Source: Paenibacillus sp. P25 (GTDB taxonomy: Bacteria; Bacillota; Bacilli; Paenibacillales; NBRC-103111). From it: a stretch of DNA of 64,000 nucleotides. Position numbers and translations under genes: made by a program. Below the pieces are notes generated by a model. It searched no databases. It saw only the letters and a list, made by a program, of their open reading frames with translations, and had not been told where the DNA came from. Location of the stretch: the NCBI GenBank assembly GCA_024704175.1, contig CP085629.1, positions 1,116,001 through 1,180,000 on the forward strand, in the 5' to 3' direction. The first letter of the stretch is position 1. Every line of letters starts with the position of its first letter. Shown in pieces: positions 45,412 to 56,826 of this stretch.

Positions 45412-46743
45412 ATGAAAAAGATAACGAAACTCGCCATAACCGCGGTGGCCGCGACCACGCTGCTCGCCGGATGCGGCGGCGGACAGCAAGCGGATGATAA
45501 AGGGGCGGCAAGCGGCGGCAGCTCCGGCGGCAAGGTCAAGCTGACCGTTTGGCATAACTGGACAGGCCAGGATGCGAAAGCGATTGCGATGCGCAAAATC
45601 CTCGACGATTTCAAAGCGCAGCATCCGGAAGTGGATCTCGAAGTGGAGGGTCTGCCGACCGACGGGTTGAAAACGCGTCTGCGGACGGTAGCCGCGGCGG
45701 ACGAGATGCCGGACCTGTTCGTCATGTGGCCGGATGCGATGACGAAGGAATTCGTGAACGGCAACCTGCTGCAGCCGATCGACGATTTTCTGAACAGCAA
45801 GCCGGACTGGAAAAACAACTTTATCCCGAACGCGCTCGACGGCTTCACGGTAAACGGCAAGATTTATTCCGTTCCGATGAACCTGGCGCCAAGCTCCTTT
45901 ATCTACTACAACCAGGCGATATTTGATAAATACGGTGTGAAAGCTCCGAAGACGTGGGACGAGCTGAAAGCCGCTATTGATACGTTCAACAAAAATAACG
46001 TGATCCCGATCGCGCTCGGCAACAAAGCGAACTGGGTGGCGCAATCCACGATCTTCAGTACGATCGGCGACCGCGTAACCGGTACGGATTGGTTCCTGAA
46101 AGCGGCGCGCGCAAGATGGAGCGAAATTTACCGATCCCGAATTTATTAAAGCGCTGACGGTGATGCAGGACCTCGGCAAATCGAAGGCGTTCCAGGACGG
46201 CTTCAACAGCATCGACGAGAACCAAATGATGCAGCTGTACTTCCAAGGCAAAGCGGCTATGTTCATGGACGGCGGCTGGGCCCTGGCTAACCTGGTCAAC
46301 AACGCGCCGAAAGACGTGCTCGGCACAACGCATATCACCGTGCTTCCTCCGGTAGACGGAGGCAAAGGCAACCCGCAGTCCACGGCTGGCGTGGTAGGTA
46401 CCGGCATGGGGATGAGCAAGAAAGTAACGGGCGCGCAGAAGGAAGCCGCTCAGCAGCTGCTCTATGCTTTGTCCGGTCCGGAAGGGCAGAAGGCGACGCT
46501 GGACAGCAAAGCACGCTTGTCAGCTATAAGATTGAAGTCGACAAGACGAAAGCGAACCCGCTCTTCATCGAGCTGAACGACTTGATGAAAAATGTGAAAA
46601 TCACGCCGGTATACGACTCCAAGCTGAGCTCCGCGGCGGTCGAAGCGGTCAATAACGGTCTCCAGGAACTCTTGATGGGCGGCAATCCGGAGGCGATAGC
46701 GAAGAAAATTCAAGATGCGCAAGCGCGGGCCCTCGGCAAGTAA
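45412..46743 (+). CDS. Sugar ABC transporter substrate-binding lipoprotein (frameshifted)
   Basis: About 443 residues. Lipoprotein signal MKKITKLAITAVAATTLLAGC with Cys at residue 21, then a Gly/Ser linker and a family 1 binding domain: KLTVWHNWTGQDA, DFKAQHPEVDLEVEG, ADEMPDLFVMW, VNGKIYSVPMN and PKTWDELKAAI. Shifts near 46,110 and 46,510 split it into three frames that join cleanly, the last giving KIEVDKTKANPLFIELND and a stop at 46741-46743. ATG at 45412 follows AAAGGGGAGAG. First gene of an importer, two-component system and beta-mannosidase cluster, so mannose-containing oligosaccharides are the likely ligand. Confidence 0.9.
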
Positions 46744-46812
46744 GCCTTAAGCCTCGCGAACCCGGCCCTCCCTCAAGGAGGGCCGATTATTTGGCAAAGG
46801 AAGTGATTCATC

Positions 46813-47691
46813 ATGATTAACGCCTGGCGGATCCGCCGGTTTGTGGTGCTGGGACTGGCGCCCTCTCTGCTCATTTATACCTTGTTCGTGTTCGTTCCGG
46901 TCATCTGGTCCGCGTATTACGGCTTCTTCGATTGGAAAGGCATCGGTGCGGCCAAGTTCATCGGTCTCAAAAACTATGCCGAAGTGCTTCACGATTCGGT
47001 GTTCTGGCACGCGCTCAAGAACAACGTGATCTTCGTCCTGGCTTCGGTATTCGGGCAGGTGCCGCTTGCGCTCGTCCTGGCTATCGTGCTCCATAAGAGC
47101 AATCCGCTGCAGCGTTTTCTGCGCTCCGCGATCTTCATGCCGATGGTCATGTCTTCGGTCGTCATCGGAATGATCTGGCAGTATATTTACCATCCGCAGA
47201 TCGGGATTTTGAATTTCCTGCTGGATGCGCTCGGACTCGGAAGCTGGAAGCTGCAGTGGCTGTCGGATGAGCATATCGCCATCTTCTCGCTGATTCCGCC
47301 GCTGATTTGGAGCTTCGTCGGGCTGTATCTGATCATCTTCATTTCCGCGCTGCAGAACATTCCCGGCGATATCCACGATGCGGCGAAGATCGACGGCGCC
47401 TCCGGGGCAAGAAAGCTGTTCTCGATTACGCTCCCGATGATCTGGAGCACGGTGCAGGTCGCCATCATTCTTTGTATTTCCGGCGACCTTAAGTCGTTCG
47501 ACCTGGTCTACGTCATGACCAAGGGCGGCCCGGCGCACGCCACCGAGCTGCTCGCGACGTATATGTATAACTCTACGTTTTCCGTTTACCGCTATGGATA
47601 CGGCAGTGCGATTTCGACCTCGATCGTCCTGCTCAGTCTGCTCTTCATCGGCACAAGCCAATGGCTGACCAGCCGCAAAGGCAAGAATTAA
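46813..47691 (+). CDS. Sugar ABC transporter permease, first subunit
   Basis: A 292-residue membrane protein with six helices. VLGLAPSLLIYTLFVFVPVIWS starts it, and the EAA loop that contacts the ATPase is IPGDIHDAAKIDGASGARKLFSITLPM. GGPAHATELLATYMYNSTF closes the family pattern (UgpA/LacF type). ATG at 46813 follows AAAGGAAGTG. It lies between the binding protein and the second permease. No ATPase gene is present in the cluster, as is common where a shared MsmX-type ATPase serves several importers. Intact. Confidence 0.93.
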   Translation: MINAWRIRRFVVLGLAPSLLIYTLFVFVPVIWSAYYGFFDWKGIGAAKFIGLKNYAEVLHDSVFWHALKNNVIFVLASVFGQVPLALVLAIVLHKSNPLQRFLRSAIFMPMVMSSVVIGMIWQYIYHPQIGILNFLLDALGLGSWKLQWLSDEHIAIFSLIPPLIWSFVGLYLIIFISALQNIPGDIHDAAKIDGASGARKLFSITLPMIWSTVQVAIILCISGDLKSFDLVYVMTKGGPAHATELLATYMYNSTFSVYRYGYGSAISTSIVLLSLLFIGTSQWLTSRKGKN

Positions 47692-47711
47692 GGAAAGGAG
47701 GACCTTGAGCC

Positions 47712-48592
47712 ATGAACAACACCGCTGCACCGCTTCAGCACGCGGCCCCGCATTCCGGCGGCTTTTCTTTGAAATACTGGAAGCAGGGACTTTTTTGGAT
47801 TATTCTTACCGTTTATGGTATTTTAACGCTGTATCCGTTGTTTTGGCTGATCATCAGCGCCTTTAAGACGAATGCGGAATTCATTAACCGTCCGTTCTCC
47901 CTGCCCGCGACATGGCGGCTGGATAACTTCGTAAGGGCCTGGCAGTCGTCGAAAATGGGCACGGCGTTCGTCAATTCCGTGATCGTATCGGTATTATCGC
48001 TTGTTCTTACGCTTTTCTTGTCGGGACTGGCTTCCTATGTATTATCGCGTCTGCAATTCCGTTTCAAGGGCGGGATCCTTGCCTTCTTCGTTGTCGGCAT
48101 GCTGATTCCGATCCACAGTACCCTGGTGCCGCTCTTCATCCTGATGAAGCAGATGTCGCTCTTAAACACGTACTGGGCCTTGATTCTTCCTTATACGGCG
48201 TTCGCGCTGCCGACGGCGATCTTCGTGCTGACCGCTTATTTGAGCTCGGTACCGAAGGATATCGAGGAAGCTGCATATATTGACGGAACGGGACTCTGGG
48301 GCGTCTTCTGGCGGATCATGCTTTGCCGATCTCAGCGCCGGCGCTGTCGACCGTTACGATCCTCAGCTTCCTGCATTCGTGGAACGATTTTTCATTCGCG
48401 CTTGTATTTATCAGCAAAGCCAGTCTTAAGACGCTTCCGCTCGCCATTGCGACGTTTGCGGACGGCTTCCAGACGGATTACGGCTTGACTTTGGCGGCGA
48501 TGACCATTGCGGTCGTTCCGACCATTATTGTTTACTTGCTGTTCCAGGAGCAGGTCATGAAAGGCATGACGGCGGGAGCGGTCAAAGGATAA
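47712..48592 (+). CDS. Sugar ABC transporter permease, second subunit (frameshifted)
   Basis: About 293 residues, six helices, UgpE/MalG-type. ILTLYPLFWLIISAFKTNAE, VVGMLIPIHSTLVPLFILM, then the EAA loop VPKDIEEAAYIDGTGLWGVFWRIM. A shift near 48,315 joins this to LPISAPALSTVTILSFLHSWNDF and GLTLAAMTIAVVPTIIVYLLFQ. ATG at 47712 follows AAAGGAGGACC, 20 bases after the first permease stop. Works with the binding protein and first permease; nucleotide-binding subunit not local. Confidence 0.92.
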
Positions 48593-48641
48593 ACGCAGCG
48601 AAAGCTGCGGCTACAAGTTACTTCACAGGGGGATGCGTTCG

Positions 48642-50416
48642 ATGCGGCGGTGGATGGGAGGTTCATTAAGACGGAAGCTGTCCATGATCATGCTGGTTAC
48701 AACGCTCATCCCTCTTTTATTTCTCGGAGGGTTCGCTTACACGCTGTCGTCCCGGTCCACGGAGGCGAAGACGGAGCAGGCCGGAATCGATACGCTGCGC
48801 CAGATGGAGGGGAATCTCAGCTTCATCCTCCAGGATGTCGAGAACATGTCCATCTTTCTGATCGGCCAGGGCGAGGTCGCCCAATATTTAAGAGGACCGG
48901 AGGATGACCTGAACGCCCGGACGCGCATTCTCGGGTTTACGACCAATCTGGTCAGCTCGAAAAAATACATTTCCGACATCACGATTTACCCGGCGAATCC
49001 GAAGATTGCACCGCTTTCCACAACAACGATCTATAGCTCGAATCTGGGTACCCAAGTGAATGTGCGGGAAGTGAATCAGAAAATGTGGACCGGCCTGTAT
49101 ACCGTCGAAACGTATGCGGGTCTTGGACATGTCTTCTCCTTTATCCGTCCGTCGCGGACGCCGGGGAGCTATCAGACGGTGGGCTGGCTTTCCATCAGCC
49201 TGGACGAAAGTGCGATTTCGAGGTACTGGTCCGAGCCGAAGCTGGCGGGCGGCCAAGGGGAAGTCGCTCTGGTGAACGACAAAGGGATGATTCTATCGGC
49301 TACGGATAAAAGCTGGCTGTCCCGTCCGCTCGAATCGCTGCTTCCCGGCATTGCTTCCGTCATGAAGCCGGGCACGAACGGAGCGGCAACCTATGGGGCT
49401 GGACATGCGAAGAAGACGGTTCTGACCTACGAGGAGCCGCTCGCAGGATGGAAGCTCGTGGGCCTCATTCCCTTCGAGCAGTACCAGGCGCAGAGCCGAT
49501 ATATCCTGCAGCTGACAGCGGTTGCGGTGGCCATCGCCGTTCTAGCAACGGCGGGGCTGATCCTGTTCGTGATCCAGAGGGTGACCAATCCGCTGCAGAC
49601 CTTGGCGCGCCTGCTTTCCAAGGTGAACCCGGAGGAGCCGTCGCCGCAGTACCCGGCGGGCTCCCCGACGAAATCGGCAAGCTCGCCGAAAGCTACAACC
49701 TGCTCGGTACGCACATCGAGAAGCTGAAGCGTGAGCTGATCCGCAACGAGGCACGTAAGAAGGAGGCGGATATGCGGGCGCCGCAGGCGCAGATCAATCC
49801 GCATTTCCTGTACAATACGCTGTCTTCGATTCACTGGATCGCACTTCTGACAGAGGAGAAGCGCATCGCCGACATGGTCGGGGCGCTGAGCGATTTTCTC
49901 CGCTTCAGCTTGAATAAGGGGAAAGAGTTTTGCCCCGTTCATCAGGAGCTTTCCCATATCAGGAATTACGTGCAGGTGCAGTCCATCCGCTTCCCGGATC
50001 AGTTCGACGTCGATATTGTGGCCGATCCGGAGCTGCAGGACAAGCTGATGCTCAAGCTGCTGCTGCAGCCGCTGGTGGAGAACGCGATGATCCACGGCGT
50101 TCAAAAAAAGGAAGGGAAAGGAACGATTACCGTCTACGCCCAGCGCCAGGAAAACCGGATGAGCTTTCTGGTACTCGATGACGGGGTAGGCATGTCCGAG
50201 GAGCAGCTTCAGCTCGTGAGAAGCAGTATTTATGCGGGCGGTGGGGAAGACTCGCCGGATGCGAGCTACGGCCTGCGCAATGTGAACGAGCGGCTAATGC
50301 TCCATTACGGGCCGGAGGCAGGCCTCACCATTGAGAGCAAGCCCCAGGCGGGCACGCGTGTATCCTTTTCCATTCCCATCTTGGAGGAAGAGCATGAGAA
50401 TCATGATCGTGGATGA
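48642..50416 (+). CDS. YesM-like sensor histidine kinase (frameshifted)
   Basis: About 590 residues. First helix LSMIMLVTTLIPLLFLGGFAY, a large extracellular Cache-like region, second helix YILQLTAVAVAIAVLATAGLILFVI, then HAMP-like PLQTLARLLSKV. The kinase core is of the YesM/LytS type: QINPHFLYNTLSSIHWIALL with the phospho-acceptor His, LLLQPLVENAMIHGV and YGLRNVNERL. Start ATG 48642 has AGGGGG spaced 9 bases; ATG 48633 is alternative. A shift near 49,655 lies in the HAMP region. It overlaps the response regulator by 23 bases. It likely senses the same oligosaccharide as the importer. Confidence 0.9.
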
Positions 50417-51964
50417 CGAAGTCATCATTCGTACCGGACTTGCCAAAGTCATCAAGTGGGACGAGCTGGGTCTGGAGCTGTTGGAACCGGCGGCTTCCGC
50501 CGAGGAAGCGATGGCCCGGATTCCCGAGGAGAGGCCGAATATTCTGCTGACCGATATCCGGATGACGGGGAAATCGGGACTGCAGCTCGCCGATGAAGCA
50601 AGACAGGTGCTGCCGGAGCTGGAAGTGATCATTTTATCCGGGTACGACGACTTCAGCTATGCGCAGCAGGCGATACGGCAGGGCGTCAGCGATTATTTGC
50701 TGAAATCAAGCCGGCCGGAGGATATTATCAAGACGGTTCTGCGGGCCAAGCAGCGGGTGGAGGAGAAGTGGACCGCCCGGAGCCAGGAGCATTTCCGCAA
50801 TAAGGAAGCGGTGGACCGGGTCTTCGAACGCTGGGTCGTAGAAGGGGAGACCGGAGGAATCGACCTGCAGATGCTGCCCGGATACTTCCCTCGCTTGTTT
50901 GACGGGCCGGAGGTTAAGGGCGGTATGTTCCAGGTCTTCCTGCTGTCGGCGGAAGGCTGGGGGAGTCCCCTTCGTCGGCATCGTCTGCTGCTTTTTGCCG
51001 TGGATAATATGCTGCAGGACCTGCTTCGCTGCGAGACGCCGCTGCAGAAAAACCGGATTGTGGCGGCTTTGCGGCTTGCAGACAGGGACGCGGATCCTAT
51101 GCGTGCTCGCAGGTCCTTGTTCGAGAAGATCGAGCGCCTGCTGAAATGCACGCTGTTTGTGACGGCCGGCGAGCCTGTACATCAACCGGATGAGCTTCAC
51201 CGTTCTTACCGGACGGCCGACAGGGCTTCGGGATATACGTCGCTGCTCAGGCAGAACGTCTGGGATTATGTGGAGATCCTGCGGCGAAAGGGCGGGAAGA
51301 CCGTCTGTTCGCGGGAGGAGGAGCTGGAGCTTTCTTCCATCCTTCTGGAAGACGATCCGGTCGCATTAAAAGGCTGGGTACAGCGGATCGTACAGGAGCA
51401 GCTGGACGATCCGCAGATGACGCTGGAGTCGCTTGGCGCGCTGGTGCATTCCATCGCCCTGGCCGCCCACAGATGGCTGGAGCGGGTACTGGACGCAACG
51501 GGACGGGAGGCTTCCCCGAGAACAACCCGCCGTTTCAGCTCAAGCTGACCGCGCCGCCGAAGGATGCATTGTTCCAGCATTTGTATTCGGTGATGAAGCT
51601 GTATCACAACCGGCTGGCCGAAGGCAAGGCGACGCATGTCCGCAAAGCGATCGCTTATATCGAGGAGCACCTTGGGGGCGATGTGGGACTTCAGCAGGTG
51701 GCGAGGCATGTCCATCTCCATCCGAACCACCTCAGCGAAGTGTTCAAGAAGGAGATCGGCATGACCTTCGGCGATTTCGTCTCCCGGCAGAAGATCCGGC
51801 GGGCCATGGAGATTTTAAGCGTTTCGCCGGCCAAGATCAGCGAGGTGGCGACCAGCGTAGGGTATGAAGACGTGAAATATTTCAGCCAGATATTCAAGAA
51901 ATTTACGGGGAAGACGCCGAGCGAATTTCGCGAGGACGCGGCTCATCCTACAAGGGAGCCTTAA
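50394..51964 (+). CDS. YesN-like response regulator with AraC-type DNA-binding domain (frameshifted)
   Basis: About 523 residues. Receiver domain: IMIVDDEVIIRTGL, phospho-acceptor Asp in NILLTDIRMTGKSGL, IILSGYDDFSYAQQAI and DYLLKSSRPEDI. A long middle region follows, then AraC helices LGGDVGLQQVARHVHLHPNHLSEVF and ISEVATSVGYEDVKYFSQIFKKFTGKTPSEFR. A shift near 51,500 lies before the AraC domain. ATG at 50394 follows TTGGAGGAAG. With the YesM-like kinase it should activate the importer and mannosidase genes on either side. Confidence 0.92.
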
Positions 51965-51998
51965 CCATTTCGTTTTTTCCTAAGGGGAGAGGGATCAA

Positions 51999-54510
51999 GT
52001 GGAACTGAAGAGTGTTTGGAGGATACAGCATTTTGACGTGGGACAAGTTAGACCCCTGGAGGCGGCGGCGCCCGGCCTGGACGACCGCTTCTGGATCACC
52101 GCGAAGGTACCGGGGGACGTGCATTCCGCGCTGATCGAGAGAAAAATCATCGATAACCCGTACTTCGGGCATAACGATGCGAAGAGCCGCTGGATCGAGC
52201 AGAAGGAATGGTGGTACCGGACCCAGTTCGACTACGTGAAGGAAGAAGGCGGCGAAGAGAAGCATGAGCTGATCTTCGAGGGGCTGGACACATTCGCCAC
52301 CGTATTCGTGAATGGCCTCGAGATCGGGAAGACGGACAACATGCTGATGGCGCATTCGTTCGATGTGACCCGCGTGCTGCGCCACGGGAAGAATACGATC
52401 GCGGTTAAATTCGACCCGCTCTACCTGCATCATCGAGACAAGGAGCAGTTCCAGTGGTCCTCCTATACGAAAGAGCGTCCTTGGCTCCGCAAAGCGGCCA
52501 TGAATTTCGGCTGGGACTGGGGTCCGCGGATGGTGACGGTCGGCATCTGGGGCAAGGTGCGGATCGAGCGCAAGCTTTGGGCCAGGCTGGACAGCGTCTT
52601 TGCGAGAACGGTATCGGCGGATGAGAAGGAAGCGGTTGTCCGCGTCGATGTTGAAGTGACTGCCTTCCGCCCGGACTACCGCCGCGAATGCGAGATTAGG
52701 TCGCTGACCCGGAAGGGAGAAGCGGTGGCCTCCGCACGGATTCCGGTGACCGGCCGGACGGGCTCCGTGGATCTGACCGTGGGATCACCGCGTCTCTGGT
52801 GGACGCACGATCTCGGCGAGCCGTATTTGTACGAGCTGGAGGTCGTCCTGTTCTCGAACGGCGAAGAGGTGGACGGTTACAAGAAGCCGTTCGGCATCCG
52901 TACGATCAAGCTGCAGCTGAAGGATGAGGAGGGGCGGAACGCCTTTGCATTTGTCCTGAACGGGGTGAAATTGTTCGCCAAGGGCGCCAACTGGATTCCG
53001 GCCGACCATTTTATCGGAGCAATTCCCGATTCGCGGTACCGCGATCTGATCGCACTCTCCGTGGACTCCAACATGAACATGCTGCGCGTTTGGGCCGGAG
53101 GCATCTACGAGAAGGACGTTTTCTATGAGGAATGCGACCGCCGCGGCGTGCTGGTATGGCAGGATTTTGCTTTTGCCAATGCGCTGTTCCCCGATTTCAA
53201 CAAGGATTTCATGGACAATGTGCGCAGAGAAGCGGTCTACAACGTGAAAAGACTGCGGAACTACGCCTCGCTCGCCCTCTGGTGCGGCAACAATGAGATC
53301 GATTGGCTGTACGATATGAAAACGTCCGGCGGGGACATCACCTGTCCCTTTTATGGGGAGAGTATTTACCATGAGCTCCTGCCCGAGGTGCTTGAGGAGC
53401 TGGACGACTCCCGCGCTTACTGGCCGTCCTCGCCGTTCGGCGGCAATGACGCGAACGATCCCGACGTCGGCGACCGCCACAACTGGCAGGTATGGCACGG
53501 CTCGGTGTACCCGCGCAAGTTCGGTGAACCGCCGCTGCTCGATTACAGTATCCAAGGGGTTACGTTTAAGAATTACAAGAACGACTTTACCCTGTTCAGC
53601 AGCGAATTCGGGATGCATGCTTCGGCCAACCGTTACACGCTGGAGAAAAATATTCCGGAGGGCGAGTTCTACTGGGGCAGCGTGGAGATGGCGTACCGGA
53701 ACAAGGACACCAACCATCAGAAAGGCATCCTGCTGATGGAAGGCTTCACCGGCATTCCGCGGGATATCGAGGAATATATGAATTTCTCGATGCTTACGCA
53801 GGCCGAAGGGCTCAAGTACGGCATCGAGCATTACCGCCGCAACAAGAAGCGGACGAGCGGCACGCTTGTATGGCAGACATAACGACAGCTGGCCCGGCAC
53901 CAGCTGGTCGATGATCGACTACGAACTGCTGCCGAAGGCTTCGTTCTATTATGCGAAGAAGTTTTATCATCCGCTGCTGCTGTCGCTGGAGCACGAACCG
54001 GAGCAACCGCTGAACGTCTGGGTGGTGAACGACCGCATCGAGGCTTATGAAGGTAAGGTGCGGCTCAGCGTATACGATGTTGCCGGAACCGAACTCTATA
54101 CCAAGCTGTTCGATGCCTCAGTTCCAAGCAACGGGGCTGTACAGCTGGGCAGTGTACCGGAAGCGGAGGCTCTTGGCGGCCGGGCAGCGGAGGAAGTGGT
54201 GGTCAAGCTCACCGCCGAAGGCTTCGAGGCGCCGGAGAATATGTATTATCTTCGCGACCCGAAGGATTTGCGGATGCCGGCAGCGACCTTGGAAGTGGAA
54301 GCCGACGAGGCGGGGCAGACCGTGACGATCGCGGTCGCCGGTTCGCTGGCGCGCCTGGTCAAGATCGACCTGCCGCTCGGCAACATCCGCTTCAGTGACA
54401 ATTTCTTCGATCTGCTGCCGGGAGAGCGGCGGATTGTAAAAATCAGCGACCCCGAAGGGAAGCCGGTTTCGTTCGCCGGGCTTAAAGTCAGTGCGCTGAA
54501 CGTGAGGTAA
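51999..54510 (+). CDS. Beta-mannosidase, glycoside hydrolase family 2 (frameshifted)
   Basis: About 836 residues, cytoplasmic. Sugar-binding start: WITAKVPGDVHSALIE, RTQFDY, FEGLDTFATVFVNG, AAMNFGWDWGPRMVTVGIW. Barrel: FAKGANWIPADHFIG, MLRVWAGGIYEKDVFYEECD, acid/base Glu in LALWCGNNEID, nucleophile in FSSEFGMHAS. The box GTLVWQ-NDSWPGTSWSMIDY spans a shift near 53,878. The C-terminal beta domain follows. GTG at 51999 follows GGGGAGAGGG. It closes the importer and two-component cluster; the importer probably brings in manno-oligosaccharides for it. A terminator follows. Confidence 0.94.
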
Positions 54511-54521
54511 GTGAAGGTTAG

Positions 54522-54556
54522 CCGTACGGAACCCACGAGGGGCCGTACGGTTTTTT
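54522..54556 (+). terminator. Intrinsic terminator of the sugar importer/mannosidase cluster
   Basis: Two identical palindromic arms CCGTACGG at 54522-54529 and 54543-54550 can pair, followed by six T. It lies 12 bases after the mannosidase stop. Confidence 0.85.
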
Positions 54557-54648
54557 CTCGTTTCTTGCCTGGAACTTTTCTTCCATCAACGGCGTTTGCT
54601 AAATTAGAAGGTTCAAATAGTATATTTTGTTGTATGGGAGGGCGGTTC

Positions 54649-54825
54649 ATGAAAAGAAGAGCAGGGACGGGCTTCTTCATTGTACTCATGGTGTGGGCAA
54701 TGGCTGTAATTATTTATCATGTGGAGCCGGTCATCGTAGGTAGATTTGTGGCGGAACAATTTTTCAAAAATATGGCGAACGGCAATTACTCAGCGGCATC
54801 CAAGTACATAGTAAGCAAGGAGTGA
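54649..54825 (+). CDS. Small single-helix membrane protein, possibly truncated
   Basis: A 58-residue frame: basic start MKRRAGTG, one helix FFIVLMVWAMAVIIYHV, then FVAEQFFKNMANGNYSAASKYIV and an early stop. The last part looks like the first helices of an NTF2-like or DUF4878-type domain, which would normally continue about 90 residues, so the protein may be cut short. ATG at 54649 follows GGGAGGGCGG. The gene is followed within 7 bases by the terminator of the opposite-strand sulfatase. Confidence 0.55.
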   Translation: MKRRAGTGFFIVLMVWAMAVIIYHVEPVIVGRFVAEQFFKNMANGNYSAASKYIVSKE

Positions 54826-54831
54826 ATTAAC

Positions 54832-54871
54832 AAAAAGGCTGCCCCAAGTCAATTTCAGACCTTGGACAGCC
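54832..54871 (-). terminator. Intrinsic terminator of the sulfatase gene
   Basis: On the minus strand GGCTGTCCAAGGTC pairs with GACTTGGGGCAGCC (two mismatches) followed by five T. It lies 11 bases after the sulfatase stop. Confidence 0.8.
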
Positions 54872-54881
54872 GTATGCAGCA

Positions 54882-56422
54882 TCACTTGCTTTTCTCCGCT
54901 ATCGGTACCGTAACCGTGCGGGACATCCCGAGCACGTGATTCTGCGAATCGATCACTTTGACTTGAACCTCCAGGCTTCCCGGCTTCGCGGTGAGCTCCT
55001 TCGGCGACGTGACGGACAGAGACTGCTCCGACTGCCACGTCGTCTCCATGGCGCCGCCGTTCACATAGACTATGCTTTGCCGAGGCCGAACCGTCCGCCC
55101 TTCACCGACAGCCGCGTCCGGCCGAACGTTTCCCCGCCGACCGGCACACTTGCGGGATAAGTGGATTCCAGCATCGGCACGCCGTAACCCAGCTCGAACG
55201 GTTCATTCATCCGCGCGGACTCCTGCAGGTGAAGCTTCTGGGCCTCCCAATGGGCTTCCTGCCTTGCCTCATAATCCTTCGCGAGCGCCCGGTCGATGTG
55301 TAAGGCGTCGTAATGATCCTCCGGAGGCACAATCGGCATCTTCTGCGATAGGCGGTACAAATAATCCGTATAGTCGCTGCCCTTGCGTCCGGTTAACTGA
55401 AGTACATACGGCCCGAGAAACGAAGGGCTCATGTGCAGCTCCTCCTTGTTTTCCCGCGGCAAATAGTTGCTCCAGACGAGAACCGGCGTATTATGCATCT
55501 TTTCCAGAAAACCCGGATCGTCCTCCCCGCTGATGTACTTCGTCTGCTCGTAGACGTAATATTTCTCCAGCGAAGGGAGGTGATCTCCGAACCATACCAG
55601 CACGGTGGGCTCATGCAGCCGGTTGAAGTAGGTCACGAGCTCCTGCAGCATGCGGTCGGCTCCCTGCGCCCCCTGGGCATACGTCTCGGCAATGCCGATC
55701 GCGTCAGCCGGCGCATCCCCCGTAATATCGATCGTATTGCGCTTGAATTTGCCGGGAAAGTAGTGGTAATGGTTTTCCATCGTATTGGCGAAGATAAAAT
55801 CCGGTCCCGGGCTTTTGCCGCTTTCCTCGATAATCCGTTTCGCTACGGCATGATCGCCGATATAAGGGCCGACATATTCATCGGGATTGAAGTATTCCAG
55901 CGAGATGAACCGGGAGAATCCCAAGTCCTTATACACTTCCGAGCTGTTGAAAAACCAATTGTAAAAGGGGCTAATCGCCGTGGTATTGTAGCCCTGCGCA
56001 TGCAGGAGGCTGGCCAGCGAGTCCGTCGGTCGCTTGATGTACTGCTCGTAAGGAATCGATCCCTCCGGGAAAAAACGCATGGACAGGCCGGTCAGCACCT
56101 CCAGCTCGACATTGGCCGTACCGCCGCCGAACATGGGAGAGAGCAGGGTGCCGTGCGTATATTCTTCCTGAAGCGAATGGAAGAAGGGAATGGGATCGCG
56201 GCTGAATTTCAAATTTTTCATCTGGGTAATGTCCCAGAAGGCCTCGCTGAGCACCACAATGATGTTGGGAGGCTTCTCCAGCTCCTCCTTCGACCATTCC
56301 TTAGGCTGCACCAGGACGGGAAGAGCTTCCGGTGAAAACGTTTTAATAAATTCCGACGACGAAAGGGTCACGCAGATCAAGATCCCCAGCGCGGCCGTAC
56401 AAATACGGGTCCAATGCGGCAT
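54882..56422 (-). CDS. LTA synthase-like sulfatase/phosphoglycerol transferase with C-terminal beta domain (frameshifted)
   Basis: About 512 residues. One N-terminal helix, ALGILICVTLSSSEFIKTF, then the alkaline-phosphatase-superfamily domain: NIIVVLSEAFWDITQ, FGGGTANVELEVLTGLS with the Thr nucleophile, TMENHYHYF and VLVWFGDHLPSL for metal binding. LtaS proteins have five helices; this one has one, and an in-frame stop just upstream rules out a longer N-terminus. After a shift near 55,072 a Ser/Lys-rich beta region follows to 54882 (SLEVQVKVIDSQNHVLGMS). ATG at 56422 follows AGGAGAAG. It probably modifies a wall polymer outside the cell. Confidence 0.84.
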
Positions 56423-56599
56423 ATCCGACTTCTCCTGTTTATCAGCTTCGTCCTCTATTTATGCCCGGCACAACTCTACGAGGCGATTTGTTCGTTGATT
56501 CGAATTTATAAGTTTTCGTAACTTATAGCTTCGCACGGGCCTTGTTAAACGCGCTGGTCCTTGCAAGACAAGGACGACGTAGCCGTTTATCCTGGTTAC

Positions 56600-56627
56600 A
56601 TTATAGCATGGGCGGGTGCTTTGTATA
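56600..56627 (-). promoter_or_regulatory. Candidate promoter of the sulfatase gene with a long leader
   Basis: On the minus strand TATACA (56622-56627), a 16-base spacer and a perfect TATAAT (56600-56605). Transcription would start near 56,590, giving a leader of about 165 bases with a GTCCTTG/CAAGGAC hairpin (56,557-56,575) and an ATAAGTT/AACTTAT pairing. No known riboswitch was recognised in it. The rest of the 56,423-56,826 gap holds nothing else I can name. Confidence 0.5.
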
Positions 56628-56826
56628 GCAGGTACGACAGAAAAGATTGAATCCTGACAGGAAAGACAGGCGTGCAGGGACAAACCTGCGTTTCCTTGCG
56701 TCACTGATTTATAAGCGGGCCGTCAGCCAGAGGGGTTTTATTCAACCGCCGTTTGAGTTATGATGATTAGTGGAGCCATTTCCCAATACCGGTGGCAGTC
56801 AGTTACAGCAAACGGAGGGAACGTAG

